NCBI GenBank assembly: GCA_963789005.1
Contig: CAWBIZ010000011.1
Span: forward strand, 310,001-374,000
Origin: DASSUW01 sp963789005
GTDB taxonomy: Bacteria; Actinomycetota; Thermoleophilia; Solirubrobacterales; Solirubrobacteraceae
DNA: 64,000 nt
Direction: 5' to 3'
The notes under the pieces were generated by a model. That model did no database searches. It saw only the letters and a program-made list of their open reading frames with translations, and was not told the origin of the DNA. Positions 50,679 to 59,759 of this stretch are shown here, one piece after another (the first letter of the stretch is position 1; the number at the start of each line of letters is the position of its first letter). The translations under genes were made by a program, and so were the position numbers.

Positions 50679-51761
50679 GTGCGCTCCTTCGCCGACATCC
50701 CGCCGTACGTCGAGCGGCTGCTGACGAGCGGCGAGCGCGAGCGGGTCGGCGTCGTGCTGCTCGACGGCTTCGGGCGGCGCTTCCGCGAGCGTCACGCGGA
50801 TCACGCGTTCCTGCGGCGGCTCGAGATCACCGAGCTCACGACCCAGTTCCCGTCGACGACCACCGCGCACGTCACGACGATGCACACCGGGCTGCCCGTC
50901 GGCGAGCACGGGCTGTACGAGTGGAGCCTGTACGAGCCGGCGCTCGACGCGGTCGTGACGCCGCTGCGCTTCCAGTTCGCGGGCGACGAGCGGGCCGACA
51001 CGCTGATCGCCGCCGGCCTCGATCCGCGCGTCTTCATCCCCCGCCCAACGCTGTACGAGCGCCTCGCCGCCGCCGGCGTGCCGTCGGTGGTGATGCACCC
51101 CAGCTCGTTCTCGCCCTCGACGTTCGACCGCGTCTCGACCGTCGGCGCGCGGCTGGCGCCGTTCGCCACGCTCGGCCAGGGCATGGCCGCCTTCTCGAAC
51201 GCCCTAGCCCAGCCGGGGTACGCGTACCTCTACTGGGACCGGATCGACTCGCAGGGCCACCACCACGGGCCCGACTCTCGCGAGTTCGACGCCGCCGCGC
51301 TCGAGGCGCTCGACTGGCTCGAGCGAGGCCTGACCACCGTTCCCGGCACCCTGCTGCTGGTCACCGCCGACCACGGCCAGGTCGCCGTCGACCCGGCGCG
51401 TGTGGACTACCTCGACGAGCTCTGGCCGCCGCTCCGCGACCGGCTGCGCCACCGCCCCGCCGGCTCGGCGCGTGACGTGTTCCTGCACACGTCGGCGACG
51501 CATGAGGTCGTGGAGGAGCTGGCCGCGCGGCTCGAGGGGCGCGCCGAGGTCCACTCCGTCGCCGACCTCGTCGCGGCCGGCCTCTTCGGCACGGTCGGGC
51601 CGCGGCTGCGCGAGCGGCTGGCCGACGTCTGCGTCCTCCCCGGACCCGGCTGGATGGCCTGGCTGCGCGCCTTCGCAGGGCCCGAGACGCGCTTCCGCGG
51701 CCACCACGGCGGCCTGCACCCCGACGAGGTCGACACGTGGGTCGGGACGCTCTACTCGTAG
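50679..51761 (+). CDS. Alkaline-phosphatase-superfamily nucleotide pyrophosphatase/phosphodiesterase-like protein
   Basis: 360 residues from GTG 50679. Metal-binding motifs of the family: VVLLDGFG with the first Asp, TTQFPSTTTAHVTTMHTG with the nucleophilic Thr, YWDRIDSQGHHHGPDS, VTADHGQV and GHHGGLHPDEV. No signal peptide. Substrate likely a phosphodiester or phosphate ester; I cannot refine it. Its last codons overlap the convergent gene ending at 51752. Confidence 0.88.
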   Translation: MRSFADIPPYVERLLTSGERERVGVVLLDGFGRRFRERHADHAFLRRLEITELTTQFPSTTTAHVTTMHTGLPVGEHGLYEWSLYEPALDAVVTPLRFQFAGDERADTLIAAGLDPRVFIPRPTLYERLAAAGVPSVVMHPSSFSPSTFDRVSTVGARLAPFATLGQGMAAFSNALAQPGYAYLYWDRIDSQGHHHGPDSREFDAAALEALDWLERGLTTVPGTLLLVTADHGQVAVDPARVDYLDELWPPLRDRLRHRPAGSARDVFLHTSATHEVVEELAARLEGRAEVHSVADLVAAGLFGTVGPRLRERLADVCVLPGPGWMAWLRAFAGPETRFRGHHGGLHPDEVDTWVGTLYS

Positions 51762-52681
51762 ACGACGAGCGCCGGCCGCGGCTTCATCCGCATCACGTCG
51801 CGCGGCGTCAGGAGGTTCAGGTCCTCCTCGTAGAACAGCTTGAAGCCGGGGATGAACTCCTTCGCCTCGCGCGCGAAGTTGCGGTACTTGGCGATCTTGA
51901 CCTCGCGCCCGCCGAAGCCGTCGACGTTCAGCACCATCGCGAGCCCGTCGCGGCGCTTGAGCTCGGTGTGGTCGACCATGTCGTCGGTGAACTGGTGGAT
52001 CACGAACAGCTTCTCGGGCAGGTTGCGGTCCGCCACCAGCTGCGCCAGCCACGCCGAGGTGGCGTTGACCTCGCGGGAAGCGACGCGCCCGATCACCTGG
52101 CCCGGCAGCTCGCCCGCTCCCACGCGCCACTCGGGGTCGAGCGCGAGCCCCACGTCGGGCTCCTTGAGCCACTTGCGCAGGCGCGTCGTCTCGGTGAAGA
52201 AGTCGGCCCGCCCCGGCTGGATGTCGAGCAGGAGCAGCGCCTTGGCCCGTCGCGCGGCCCGCAGGTAGCGGCGGATCACCCGGTCCTCCTGGCGCGAGCG
52301 GTACATGCCGTCCTCGCCCGGGTCGGCGTTGGCGATCACCGTGATCAGCTCGAGCGCCGGGAGCACCGGGCGGCGCTCGCGGTCGTACGGCCGCGCCTGT
52401 CGCCGCAGCCGGCGGACCGCGCTGTCCGGCGACCCGATCCCGAGCGCGCCCAGCTGCGGATCCTGCGGCGCGCCGTAGAAGGCGACCACCCGGTGCTCGG
52501 GGAAGACGCTGCGGCCGCCGCGCGGCAGCTCGGGCGGCGGTGGCGGCTGCGTCGCCTGGCTCGCCTTGCGCGCCGTGTCGTCGTCGCCGCTGCCCATCAT
52601 GGCGGCCACCACGGCCACCGGAGCGACCACCGCCCCCAGCGCCGTCAGTCGCCGCCGCCAGTACACCTGCTGGTCCGGCAC
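51752..52681 (-). CDS. Membrane-anchored hypothetical protein, TIM-barrel-like
   Basis: 309 residues from GTG 52681, with TACAGT 7 nt upstream. An N-terminal helix (residues ~12-30) and a Pro/Gln linker precede a globular extracytoplasmic domain with FYGAPQDPQLGALGIG, LITVIANADPGEDGMY, LLLDIQPGRADFFTE, VGLALDPEWRVGAG and HQFTDDMV: the alternation of strand-ending acidic residues suggests a glycoside-hydrolase-like barrel. No family recognised. Located after dacA. Confidence 0.7.
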   Translation of the reverse strand: MPDQQVYWRRRLTALGAVVAPVAVVAAMMGSGDDDTARKASQATQPPPPPELPRGGRSVFPEHRVVAFYGAPQDPQLGALGIGSPDSAVRRLRRQARPYDRERRPVLPALELITVIANADPGEDGMYRSRQEDRVIRRYLRAARRAKALLLLDIQPGRADFFTETTRLRKWLKEPDVGLALDPEWRVGAGELPGQVIGRVASREVNATSAWLAQLVADRNLPEKLFVIHQFTDDMVDHTELKRRDGLAMVLNVDGFGGREVKIAKYRNFAREAKEFIPGFKLFYEEDLNLLTPRDVMRMKPRPALVVYE

Positions 52682-52700
52682 GGCGCACACTGTAGGGCGA

Positions 52701-53687
52701 CTAGCCGGTTTGGGCGAAGCCGCGGTCGAGCAGGCGGCGCGCCTGGGCTCCCGGATCGGGCGAGCCGAGCAGCACCACGCCGAGCCGCACGCGGCCGCGG
52801 CGGGCGCTCGCCACGAGGCAGCGGCCGGCCGCCACGGTGTAGCCGGTCTTGATGCCGGTGGCGCCGCGGTAGCCGCTGCGCAGCAGCGGGTTGTTGTTGT
52901 AGAGGTGCAGCCGCCGGCCCTTGATCGGGAACGGCAGCACGGCGGCACGGCGGCGGACGATCCGCGCCAGCCGCGGCTCGCGCAGCACCGCGCGGCCGAG
53001 CGCCGCGAGGTCGGACGCGCACGAGTGGTTGCCCTGGTCGCGGATCCCGCTGACCGAGGAGAAGCGCGTGCACGCGAGCCCCATCGCCCGCGCGCGGCGG
53101 TTCATGAGCGCGACGAACCGCGGCACGCTGCCGGCCGCGCGGATGGCGAGCGCGATCGCCGCGTCGTTTCCCGACGGCAGCAGCAGCCCGTGCAGCAGCG
53201 CGCTGACGTCGACGCGCTTGCCGCGCGGGAGCAGGCCGACGCCCGAGCCGGTGTACGCGAGCGCCTCGGCGGTGATGCGCGCCCTCGCCTTCGGCGGCAC
53301 CCGGTCGACGACGACGAGCGCGGTCATCATCTTCGTCAGCGAGGCGATCGGGAGCACGCGCGTGGGCCGGTGCCGCCAGAGGACGCGGCCTGTGTTGACG
53401 TCGAACAGCAGCCCCGCCCGCGGCGCCCGCTTGAAGCGCAGCCGTACCGCGTCGCGGGGGTCGTCCAGCCGCACCGCGAGCGGCGACGGCGCCGTCCCGC
53501 CGCCGGCCAGCGGCGCCGTCCCGGTGTCGAGCAGCGGGCCCGGAGCGGCCGGCACGCTCGGCGACGGCTCGTCGACCGACCGCGCCGCCCACAGCGTGGC
53601 CGCGAGCGCCAGCACGAGCGCCCCCAGCGCCGGCCACAGACGGCCACGCCGCCTGCGCCGGCCTCCCTGCAGCAACTGGTAGGGCAT
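52701..53687 (-). CDS. dacA: D-alanyl-D-alanine carboxypeptidase (peptidase S11)
   Basis: 328 residues. Basic N-terminus, membrane/signal helix (~17-36), Pro/Thr-rich linker and the penicillin-binding peptidase S11 domain: SLTK (SxxK) in PIASLTKMMTALVV, SGND (SxN) in LLLPSGNDAAIAL, and KTG in ATGIKTGYTVAAG. It trims the terminal D-Ala of peptidoglycan stems. It shares one base with the stop of the upstream 59-residue gene (TGATG). No C-terminal amphipathic helix is evident. Confidence 0.93.
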   Translation of the reverse strand: MPYQLLQGGRRRRRGRLWPALGALVLALAATLWAARSVDEPSPSVPAAPGPLLDTGTAPLAGGGTAPSPLAVRLDDPRDAVRLRFKRAPRAGLLFDVNTGRVLWRHRPTRVLPIASLTKMMTALVVVDRVPPKARARITAEALAYTGSGVGLLPRGKRVDVSALLHGLLLPSGNDAAIALAIRAAGSVPRFVALMNRRARAMGLACTRFSSVSGIRDQGNHSCASDLAALGRAVLREPRLARIVRRRAAVLPFPIKGRRLHLYNNNPLLRSGYRGATGIKTGYTVAAGRCLVASARRGRVRLGVVLLGSPDPGAQARRLLDRGFAQTG

Positions 53688-53866
53688 CAGCGGCGCTTGT
53701 CGGGCGGCTCCGTGAGCGCTCCGAGGATCCCGAAGGTCATCAGGGCCAGCACTATGAGCGACAGACCGGTCAGCACGTCGAGGCCGCTGGTGAGGATGAC
53801 GTAGACCGTCAGGAACCCGAACACGCAGCAGAAGACCAGCGCGCCGAGCGTGATCGCGGTCCTCAC
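53687..53866 (-). CDS. Small two-helix membrane protein
   Basis: 59 residues from GTG 53866, with two hydrophobic helices (LGALVFCCVFGFLTVYVILT and VLTGLSLIVLALMTFGILGA) and a short charged C-terminus. It overlaps the rhomboid stop (GTGA) and the dacA start (TGATG), so translation is coupled on both sides and it is a real gene. Function unknown. Confidence 0.75.
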   Translation of the reverse strand: MRTAITLGALVFCCVFGFLTVYVILTSGLDVLTGLSLIVLALMTFGILGALTEPPDKRR

Positions 53867-54645
53867 CGCGCGCGCTCGAGCTGCCTTCGCCGCCGCTGCT
53901 CGCTCGCGAACGCCCGCACGAGCGCGAGGCCGAGCACGAAGCCCCCGATGTGCGCGAAGTACGCCACGCCGCCGCCCTCGCCCGTCGGCTGCAGGAGATC
54001 GAAGTAGGCGAACAGCGCCTGCTGGAGGATCCAGATCCCGAGGAAGAGGATCGCCGGCAGCTCGAGGATCGTGAAGAAGAAGATGATGAACACGAACGTG
54101 ACGACGCGGGCGCGCGGGAACAGCAGCAGGTAGCCGCCGAGCACGCCCGCGACCGCCCCCGAAGCGCCGAGCGTCGGGACGGTCGAGCCGGTGTCCACCA
54201 GGATCTGCGCGGCGTCCGCCGCGAGGCCGCCGAGCAGGTAGAAGACGAGGAACTTGACCGGTCCCATCGAGTCCTCGACGTTGTTGCCGAAGATCCACAG
54301 GAACAGCATGTTGCCGCCGATGTGCAGCAGGCTGCCGTGCATGAACATCGAGGTGAAGAGCGTCAGCCACGTCGACGGCTGTGGCTCGGCCGTGCCGGTC
54401 ACGCCGGCCTGGCCTTCGCAGGCGACCGCGCCACTGGCGGTGGCCTCGCAGTTGTCGCCGGGGTGGGTGACCTCGTAGGGGATGGCGGCGTACTCGACGA
54501 CCGGCCAGTTGCCACCCAGCCCCTGGTCCGGGAGGCCGAGCAGCCCGTCCTGGAGGAAGAAGTAGACGATCGCGTTGGCCACGATCAGCAGGACCGTGAC
54601 GACCGGGAAGTGCTCCGTCGGGATGTTGTCGCGGAGCGGGAACAC
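53863..54645 (-). CDS. Rhomboid-family intramembrane serine protease
   Basis: 260 residues with about six to seven membrane helices. Motifs: LFTSMFMHGSLLHIGGNMLF (helix 2 His/Asn), catalytic Ser in TLGASGAVAGVLGG (GxSG as GASG) and His in YFAHIGGFVLG. Rhomboids cleave membrane proteins within the bilayer. The insertion of ~60 residues after helix 1 with two Cys (DNCEATA, VACEGQ) is outside and may form a disulfide. It starts 8 bp after lipA. Confidence 0.93.
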   Translation of the reverse strand: MFPLRDNIPTEHFPVVTVLLIVANAIVYFFLQDGLLGLPDQGLGGNWPVVEYAAIPYEVTHPGDNCEATASGAVACEGQAGVTGTAEPQPSTWLTLFTSMFMHGSLLHIGGNMLFLWIFGNNVEDSMGPVKFLVFYLLGGLAADAAQILVDTGSTVPTLGASGAVAGVLGGYLLLFPRARVVTFVFIIFFFTILELPAILFLGIWILQQALFAYFDLLQPTGEGGGVAYFAHIGGFVLGLALVRAFASEQRRRRQLERAR

Positions 54646-54653
54646 GGAGCGCC

Positions 54654-55616
54654 CTACGCGCTGGCTGCGAGCGGCCCCGTCCCGGGCGCGCTCTGCTTGA
54701 CGTGCTCGTCCGCGTGGTAGGACGAGCGCACGAGCGGTCCGGCCGCGACGTGCTCGAAGCCGAGCGAGTAGGCGGCCGCCTCGAGCGCGGTGAACTCCTC
54801 GGGCTCCCAGTAGCGCACGACCGGCAGGTGGCGCTCGGTGGGCCGCAGGTACTGGCCGACCGTGAGCACCTGCACGCCCTGCTCGCGCAGGTCGCCGAAC
54901 GCCTGCACCATCTCCTCGTGGGTCTCCCCGAGCCCGACCATCAGGCCGGACTTCGTCGTCACCTCGTCGCCGCCCATCGCCTTCGCGTTGCGCAGGACGC
55001 GCAGCGAGCGCTCCCAGCGCGACCCGCGCCGCGCCACCGGGTACAGCCGCGGCACGACCTCGACGTTGTGGTTGAACACGTCGGGCCGCTCAGCGATCAC
55101 CTTTGCCAACGGCATCTCCTCGCCGCGGAAGTCGGGCGTCAGGCACTCGACCTTGCACCACGGCGCCTGCAGGCGGATCGAGCGGATCACGCCCACCCAG
55201 GCCTGCGCCCCGTAGTCGGGCAGGTCGTCGCGGTCGACGCTCGTGACGACGGCGTGGCGCAGCCCCATCTTCGCCACCGAACGGGCGACGCGCAGCGGCT
55301 CCAGCGGGTCGTTGAACGTCGGCTTGCCGGTCTTGACGTTGCAGAAGCCGCAGCGGCGCGTGCAGGTGTCGCCGAGGATCATGAACGTGGCCGTGCCGCG
55401 CTCCCAGCAGTCGCCCACGTTCGGGCAGGCGGCCTCCTGGCAGACGGTGTGCAGCCCCTCGTCCTTGATCATGCGGTCGAGCGCGCGGTAGTGCTCGCCG
55501 CCCGGCGGCGGGACCTTGAACCAGCGCGGCTTGCGGCTGCGGAACGGGAGCGTCTCCGAGCCGAGCACCTTGAGGACGTCCATGCCGCCCGGGTTGGCTC
55601 GCGACCGCGTGCTCAC
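54654..55616 (-). CDS. lipA: Lipoyl synthase
   Basis: 320-residue radical-SAM enzyme inserting two sulfurs into octanoyl groups on E2 and GcvH. The auxiliary cluster motif CQEAACPNVGDCW and the radical-SAM CTRRCGFC are both complete, with TSVDRDDLPDYGA and the C-terminal RSSYHADEH (cluster-ligating Ser region). GTG 55616 overlaps the lipB stop (GTGA); ATG 55583 is an alternative. Encoded beside the E2 it would modify. Confidence 0.97.
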   Translation of the reverse strand: MSTRSRANPGGMDVLKVLGSETLPFRSRKPRWFKVPPPGGEHYRALDRMIKDEGLHTVCQEAACPNVGDCWERGTATFMILGDTCTRRCGFCNVKTGKPTFNDPLEPLRVARSVAKMGLRHAVVTSVDRDDLPDYGAQAWVGVIRSIRLQAPWCKVECLTPDFRGEEMPLAKVIAERPDVFNHNVEVVPRLYPVARRGSRWERSLRVLRNAKAMGGDEVTTKSGLMVGLGETHEEMVQAFGDLREQGVQVLTVGQYLRPTERHLPVVRYWEPEEFTALEAAAYSLGFEHVAAGPLVRSSYHADEHVKQSAPGTGPLAASA

Positions 55617-56275
55617 GTCAGAGAGGGTACGCGGTCGATCCGCGCCCGGCTCACGATCCGCTGGCGCCGCCCGAACGCCCGTGCGAACGCGTACGCGGCG
55701 CGCTTGCGGAAGCAGTCGACGCCCTCCGGCGACCCCTCCTGACGCAGCGACGTCATGCGCACGCCGGGGAGCCCGCAGGCGATCACGGACCCGAACGGCG
55801 CGAGGTCGTTCTCCACGTTGACGGCGAACCCGTGCATCGACACCCGCCGCGAGACGTGGATGCCGATCGAGCCGATCTTGCACTCGCCGACCCAGACGCC
55901 CGTGAGCTCGCGGCCGTCGCGCGTGGTCGCGGCCACGCCGGCCTCGCCCAGCGCCGCCACCAGCGCGCCCTCCATCGTCTCCACGAACGCGCGCACGTTG
56001 GGGACGTGCATGATCGGGTAGCCGACGAGCTGGCCGGGCCCGTGGTAGGTCAGCTTGCCGCCGCGCTCGGTCTCGACGACGTCGATGTCGCCCCCCAACG
56101 GCAGCTCGGCGGCCTCGGAGCGCCGCCCGGTCGTGTACACCGGCGGATGCTCGAGCAGCAGCAGCAGGTCGGGCAGCTCGCCGGCCTGGACCTGCGCCCG
56201 CAGCCGCTCCTGGAGCGCGACGGCCTCGCGGTACTCGACCGTCCCGAGGTGGCAGGTCCAGAGCTCGTCGGTCAC
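55613..56275 (-). CDS. lipB: Octanoyl-(acyl-carrier-protein):protein transferase
   Basis: 220 residues. LipB motifs: LLEHPPVYTTGRRSEAAEL, GGKLTYHGPGQLVGYPI and VGECKIGSIGIHVSRRVSMH with the catalytic Lys, and the catalytic Cys in VIACGLPGVRMTSL. It transfers octanoyl from ACP to lipoyl domains before LipA acts. The GTG start overlaps the E2 stop (GTGA). Confidence 0.96.
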   Translation of the reverse strand: MTDELWTCHLGTVEYREAVALQERLRAQVQAGELPDLLLLLEHPPVYTTGRRSEAAELPLGGDIDVVETERGGKLTYHGPGQLVGYPIMHVPNVRAFVETMEGALVAALGEAGVAATTRDGRELTGVWVGECKIGSIGIHVSRRVSMHGFAVNVENDLAPFGSVIACGLPGVRMTSLRQEGSPEGVDCFRKRAAYAFARAFGRRQRIVSRARIDRVPSLT

Positions 56276-57600
56276 GCCGGCCAGCTCTCCAGCCGCTTGC
56301 GCAGCGCGCTCAGGAACTGCGCGGCGGCGACGCCGTCGAGCGCCCGGTGGTCCCACGACATGCAGAGGTAGGTCATCGGCCGGATCGCGATCGAGTCGTT
56401 GCCGAGCTCGTCGGTGATGACCACCGCTCGCTTGACCACGGCCTCGGTGTCGAGGATCGCCACCTGCGGCTGGTTGATCACCGGCGTGGCGATGATCGAC
56501 CCGGAGGCGCCGGGGTTGGTGATCGTGAACGAGCCGCCGCGCACCTCGTCGGGTGTCAGCTCGTTCGCCCGCCCGCGGCGCGCGATGTCCTTGATGCGGG
56601 CGGCCAGGCCCTCGACGGACAGCTCCTGCGCGTCGCGGATGACCGGCACGATCAGGCCACCGGTGCCGAGCGACACCGCGATCCCGAGGTGCACGCCGTC
56701 GTACGTCGTGAGCGTGTCGTCCTCGAGGGTGGCGTTGAGCGCCGGGTGCTCCTTCAGCACGTCGATCGTGGCGCGGGCGATGTACGGCAGGTACGTGAAG
56801 CCCGTTGCCGCTCGCGCGGCCTCGATCCGGCTGAGGTCGGCCTCGACGATCGTCGTGCACGTGGCGGCCGTCTGCAGCGACTCGAGCATGCGCGCGCCGA
56901 TCGCCTGGCGCATGCGCGAGAGCGGCGCGCTGCCCGCGGCCGCCGGTGCCGGCTCGGCCGCCGCCGGCGGGGCGTCGAAGCGCGGCTTGCGCGTCTTCGC
57001 CGGTGCCGGCTCGTCGGGCCGGTACGGGCTCTCGATGTGCATCGGCGGCTCCTCGCCGCCGTCGCCGTTCTCGACGTACGCGAGCACGTCCTGCTTGCGC
57101 ACGCGCCCTCCGCGCCCGGTGCCCTCGATCTTCTCGAGGTCGACGTCGTGCTCGGCGGCGATACGCATCACCACCGGGGAGTAGCGCCGCGGGGGACGGG
57201 TGGGGGCGGTCTCCTCGCGCGCCGGGGCACGCTCCTCGCGCACGGTCGTGTCGCCCTTGAGCTCGCCGGCCTCGCCGGATGACTCCATCGCGGCGGCGGC
57301 CTCGCTGGTGCCGCCGGATGACGACTGGCCCTCGCTGACGTGCGCCTCGCCCGGCTTGGCGTCGGTGGCGATCCGGGCCAGCACGGTGCCGACCTCGACC
57401 GTCTCCCCCACGCCGACGATCAGCTCCTGCACGCGGCCGGTGGCCGGCGCCTCGACGTCGGTGTCGATCTTGTCGGTCGAGATCGAGGCGATGATCTCGT
57501 CGGCCTCGATCCAGTCGCCGGGCTGCTTGCGCCACTCGACGACGGTGCCCTCGGCGACCGAGACGCCCATCTGCGGCATGGTCACGTCCACCAACGTCAT
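56272..57600 (-). CDS. Dihydrolipoamide acyltransferase (E2) of a 2-oxo acid dehydrogenase
   Basis: 442 residues from ATG 57600 (GTG 57621, overlapping E1beta, is an alternative). One lipoyl domain with the lipoyl-lysine in STDKIDTDV, an acidic/Ala linker, a peripheral-subunit-binding domain (YSPVVMRIAAEHDVDLEKIE), a second linker, and the catalytic domain with SWDHRALDG (HxxxDG). Member of the pyruvate/branched-chain group; substrate not determinable. E1alpha, E1beta and lipoylation genes are adjacent; E3 is not in the window. Confidence 0.94.
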   Translation of the reverse strand: MTLVDVTMPQMGVSVAEGTVVEWRKQPGDWIEADEIIASISTDKIDTDVEAPATGRVQELIVGVGETVEVGTVLARIATDAKPGEAHVSEGQSSSGGTSEAAAAMESSGEAGELKGDTTVREERAPAREETAPTRPPRRYSPVVMRIAAEHDVDLEKIEGTGRGGRVRKQDVLAYVENGDGGEEPPMHIESPYRPDEPAPAKTRKPRFDAPPAAAEPAPAAAGSAPLSRMRQAIGARMLESLQTAATCTTIVEADLSRIEAARAATGFTYLPYIARATIDVLKEHPALNATLEDDTLTTYDGVHLGIAVSLGTGGLIVPVIRDAQELSVEGLAARIKDIARRGRANELTPDEVRGGSFTITNPGASGSIIATPVINQPQVAILDTEAVVKRAVVITDELGNDSIAIRPMTYLCMSWDHRALDGVAAAQFLSALRKRLESWPA

Positions 57601-57601
57601 C

Positions 57602-58567
57602 TCAGTAGGCGAGGAGCTCACGGCACGCCTCCCTCACGTCGTCGACCTGGGGCAGCACGGCCTGCTCGAGCGGCGGCGAGAACGGGATCGGCACGTCGGG
57701 CGTGGCCACGCGGACGACCGGCCCGTCGAGGTCCTCCCAGGCGCGCTCGGCGATCAGCGCCGCCACCTGCGCGCCCGCCGCGCACGTCTGGTTGGCCTCG
57801 TCGACGATCACGACCTTCGAGCACTTGCGCACCGAGGCGAGGATCGCCTCCTCGTCGAGCGGCACGAGCGAGCGCAGGTCGAGCACCTCGACCGAGGCGC
57901 CGTCGAGGTCTTCGGTCGCCTCGAGCGCGGTGTGGACCATCGCGCCGTAGGCGATCACCACCAGGTCCTCGCCCTCGCGCGCCACGCGCGCGGTGAACGG
58001 CGTCTCGTACGTCCCGCCCTCGACCTCGCCCTTGACGCGCCGGTACAGGTGCTTGTGCTCCATGAACACGACCGGGTTGGGGTCGCGTACCGCGGAGATC
58101 AGCAGGCCCTTGGCGTCCTCGGCGGTGGACGGCGCCACCACCTTCAGGCCGGGGCTGTGCATGAACCACGCCTCGGGGTTCTGGGAGTGGAACGGCCCGC
58201 CCGAGAAGCCGCCGCCGGAGGGCAAGCGGACGGTGATGTTCACCGACAAGCCCTGCCGGTAGTACATCTTCCCGGCGACGTTGACGAGCTGGTCGAAGCC
58301 GCACGAGATGAAGTCGGAGAACTGCATCTCGGCGATCGGGCGCATGCCCTCGACGGCCGCCCCGATCGCGGTCCCCACGATGCCCGACTCGGCGAGCGGC
58401 GTGTCCATCACGCGCTGCGGCCCGAACTCGTCGATGAAGCCGTCGGTGACCTTGAAGGCGCCGCCGAACGTCCCGATGTCCTCGCCCATCAGGAACACGC
58501 GCTCGTCGGCGCGCATCTCCTCGCGCATGGCGTCCGAGATCGCCTGCAGGTAGGTCATGGTCGCCAC
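57602..58567 (-). CDS. 2-oxo acid dehydrogenase E1 component, beta subunit
   Basis: 321 residues. Transketolase-like pyrimidine-binding and C-terminal domains: MTYLQAISDAMREEM, FLMGEDIGTFGGAFKVTDG, DTPLAESGIVGTAIGAAVEG, DFISCGFDQLVN and VVIVDEANQTCAAGAQV. With E1alpha it carries out thiamine-diphosphate decarboxylation and acyl transfer to lipoate. It begins 3 bp after the E1alpha stop. Confidence 0.95.
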   Translation of the reverse strand: MATMTYLQAISDAMREEMRADERVFLMGEDIGTFGGAFKVTDGFIDEFGPQRVMDTPLAESGIVGTAIGAAVEGMRPIAEMQFSDFISCGFDQLVNVAGKMYYRQGLSVNITVRLPSGGGFSGGPFHSQNPEAWFMHSPGLKVVAPSTAEDAKGLLISAVRDPNPVVFMEHKHLYRRVKGEVEGGTYETPFTARVAREGEDLVVIAYGAMVHTALEATEDLDGASVEVLDLRSLVPLDEEAILASVRKCSKVVIVDEANQTCAAGAQVAALIAERAWEDLDGPVVRVATPDVPIPFSPPLEQAVLPQVDDVREACRELLAY

Positions 58568-58570
58568 GGC

Positions 58571-59626
58571 TCACCCCTCCTTCGACGGGGCGAAGCCGGA
58601 CCAGGGAGCCTGGCCGTCCTCGAGCAGCGCGGGCTCGTCGGCGAACAGCTGGTGCGTGGCGGTGTCGGGATCGGGCATCGGCATCGCCAGCGCCTCCTCG
58701 ACGCCGGCGTCGATCTCGGCCTTGACCGCGTCGCGCAGCGCCTGGACGTCGACGCCGAGTGCCTCGATCCGCTTCACCTGGCGGTCGATCGGGTCCTTGG
58801 CGCGCCACTCCTCGACCTGCTCCTTGGGCACGTACTTCATGTCGTCGTGCGCGGCGTGCCCGTGCATGCGCATGGTCACCGCCTCGATCAGGGTCGGGCC
58901 GTCACCGGCGAGCGCCCGCTCGCGTGCCTGGCGGGTGGCCTCGAACATCGCCTCCGGGTCGTTGCCGTCGACCGTCTCGCCCGGGAAGCCGTAGGCGGCC
59001 GCGCGCTCGACGGGGCTGACCGCGAACTGCTGGTGGGTCGGGGTCGAGTACGCGTACTGGTTGTTCTCGAGCACGAAGATGACCGGGAGCTTCTGCACCC
59101 CGGCCCAGTTCATGGCCTCGTGGAAGTCGCCGCGCGAGGTCGACCCGTCGCCGAACCACGTCATCGCCACGCGCTGCTCGCCGCGCAGCTTGAAGGCCAT
59201 CGCCAGGCCGGCCGCGATCAGCATCATGTCGGGCAGCATCGAGACCATGCCGACGCAGCCGAGCTTGCGGTCGCCGAAGTGCACGTTGCCCTCGCGCCCG
59301 CCGGTCACGCCGCCGTCGCGGCCCATGTACTGGGCGAAGATGCGCGCGGGCGGGACGCCGCGGATGATGTGCGCGGCGAGGTCGCGGTGGAGGATGCAGA
59401 GCCGGTCGCGCGGGCCCATCGCCCACGTCGCGCCGGCCGACACGGCCTCCTGCCCGTACCCGTCGTAGAACGAGCCGGGGACCTTGCCCTGGCGGTAGAG
59501 CGTCATCGCGCGCTCTTCGATGCCGCGCATCATCAGCATCGCGCGCAGGAGCCCAGCGCGATCGTCGGTGGTCAGGTGCTCGGATATGCCGGGCTGCCCC
59601 GACTGCTGAGCCGTTTCCGTCGCCAT
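58571..59626 (-). CDS. 2-oxo acid dehydrogenase E1 component, alpha subunit
   Basis: 351 residues. Thiamine-diphosphate motif GDGSTSRGDFHEAMNWAGVQ ending in NN (GDGx...NN), GREGNVHFGDRKLG, MRGIEERAMTLYRQG and DPEAMFEATRQARERA. An AGAGG ribosome site precedes the ATG. First gene of the leftward run E1alpha-E1beta-E2-lipB-lipA. The divergent gene at 59760 is 133 bp away. Confidence 0.95.
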   Translation of the reverse strand: MATETAQQSGQPGISEHLTTDDRAGLLRAMLMMRGIEERAMTLYRQGKVPGSFYDGYGQEAVSAGATWAMGPRDRLCILHRDLAAHIIRGVPPARIFAQYMGRDGGVTGGREGNVHFGDRKLGCVGMVSMLPDMMLIAAGLAMAFKLRGEQRVAMTWFGDGSTSRGDFHEAMNWAGVQKLPVIFVLENNQYAYSTPTHQQFAVSPVERAAAYGFPGETVDGNDPEAMFEATRQARERALAGDGPTLIEAVTMRMHGHAAHDDMKYVPKEQVEEWRAKDPIDRQVKRIEALGVDVQALRDAVKAEIDAGVEEALAMPMPDPDTATHQLFADEPALLEDGQAPWSGFAPSKEG

Positions 59627-59759
59627 GTGCCTCTTTCGTCCTCGTGCAGCGCGTTCCGGGATCGCCGGTCTGTGCCTTGGGCGCCGCCGGCCGGGATCAC
59701 CGGGCGCGACGGCGTTCGAACTCGGCGACAGGTTATGCCATGGGGATTACGCTGGCCTC

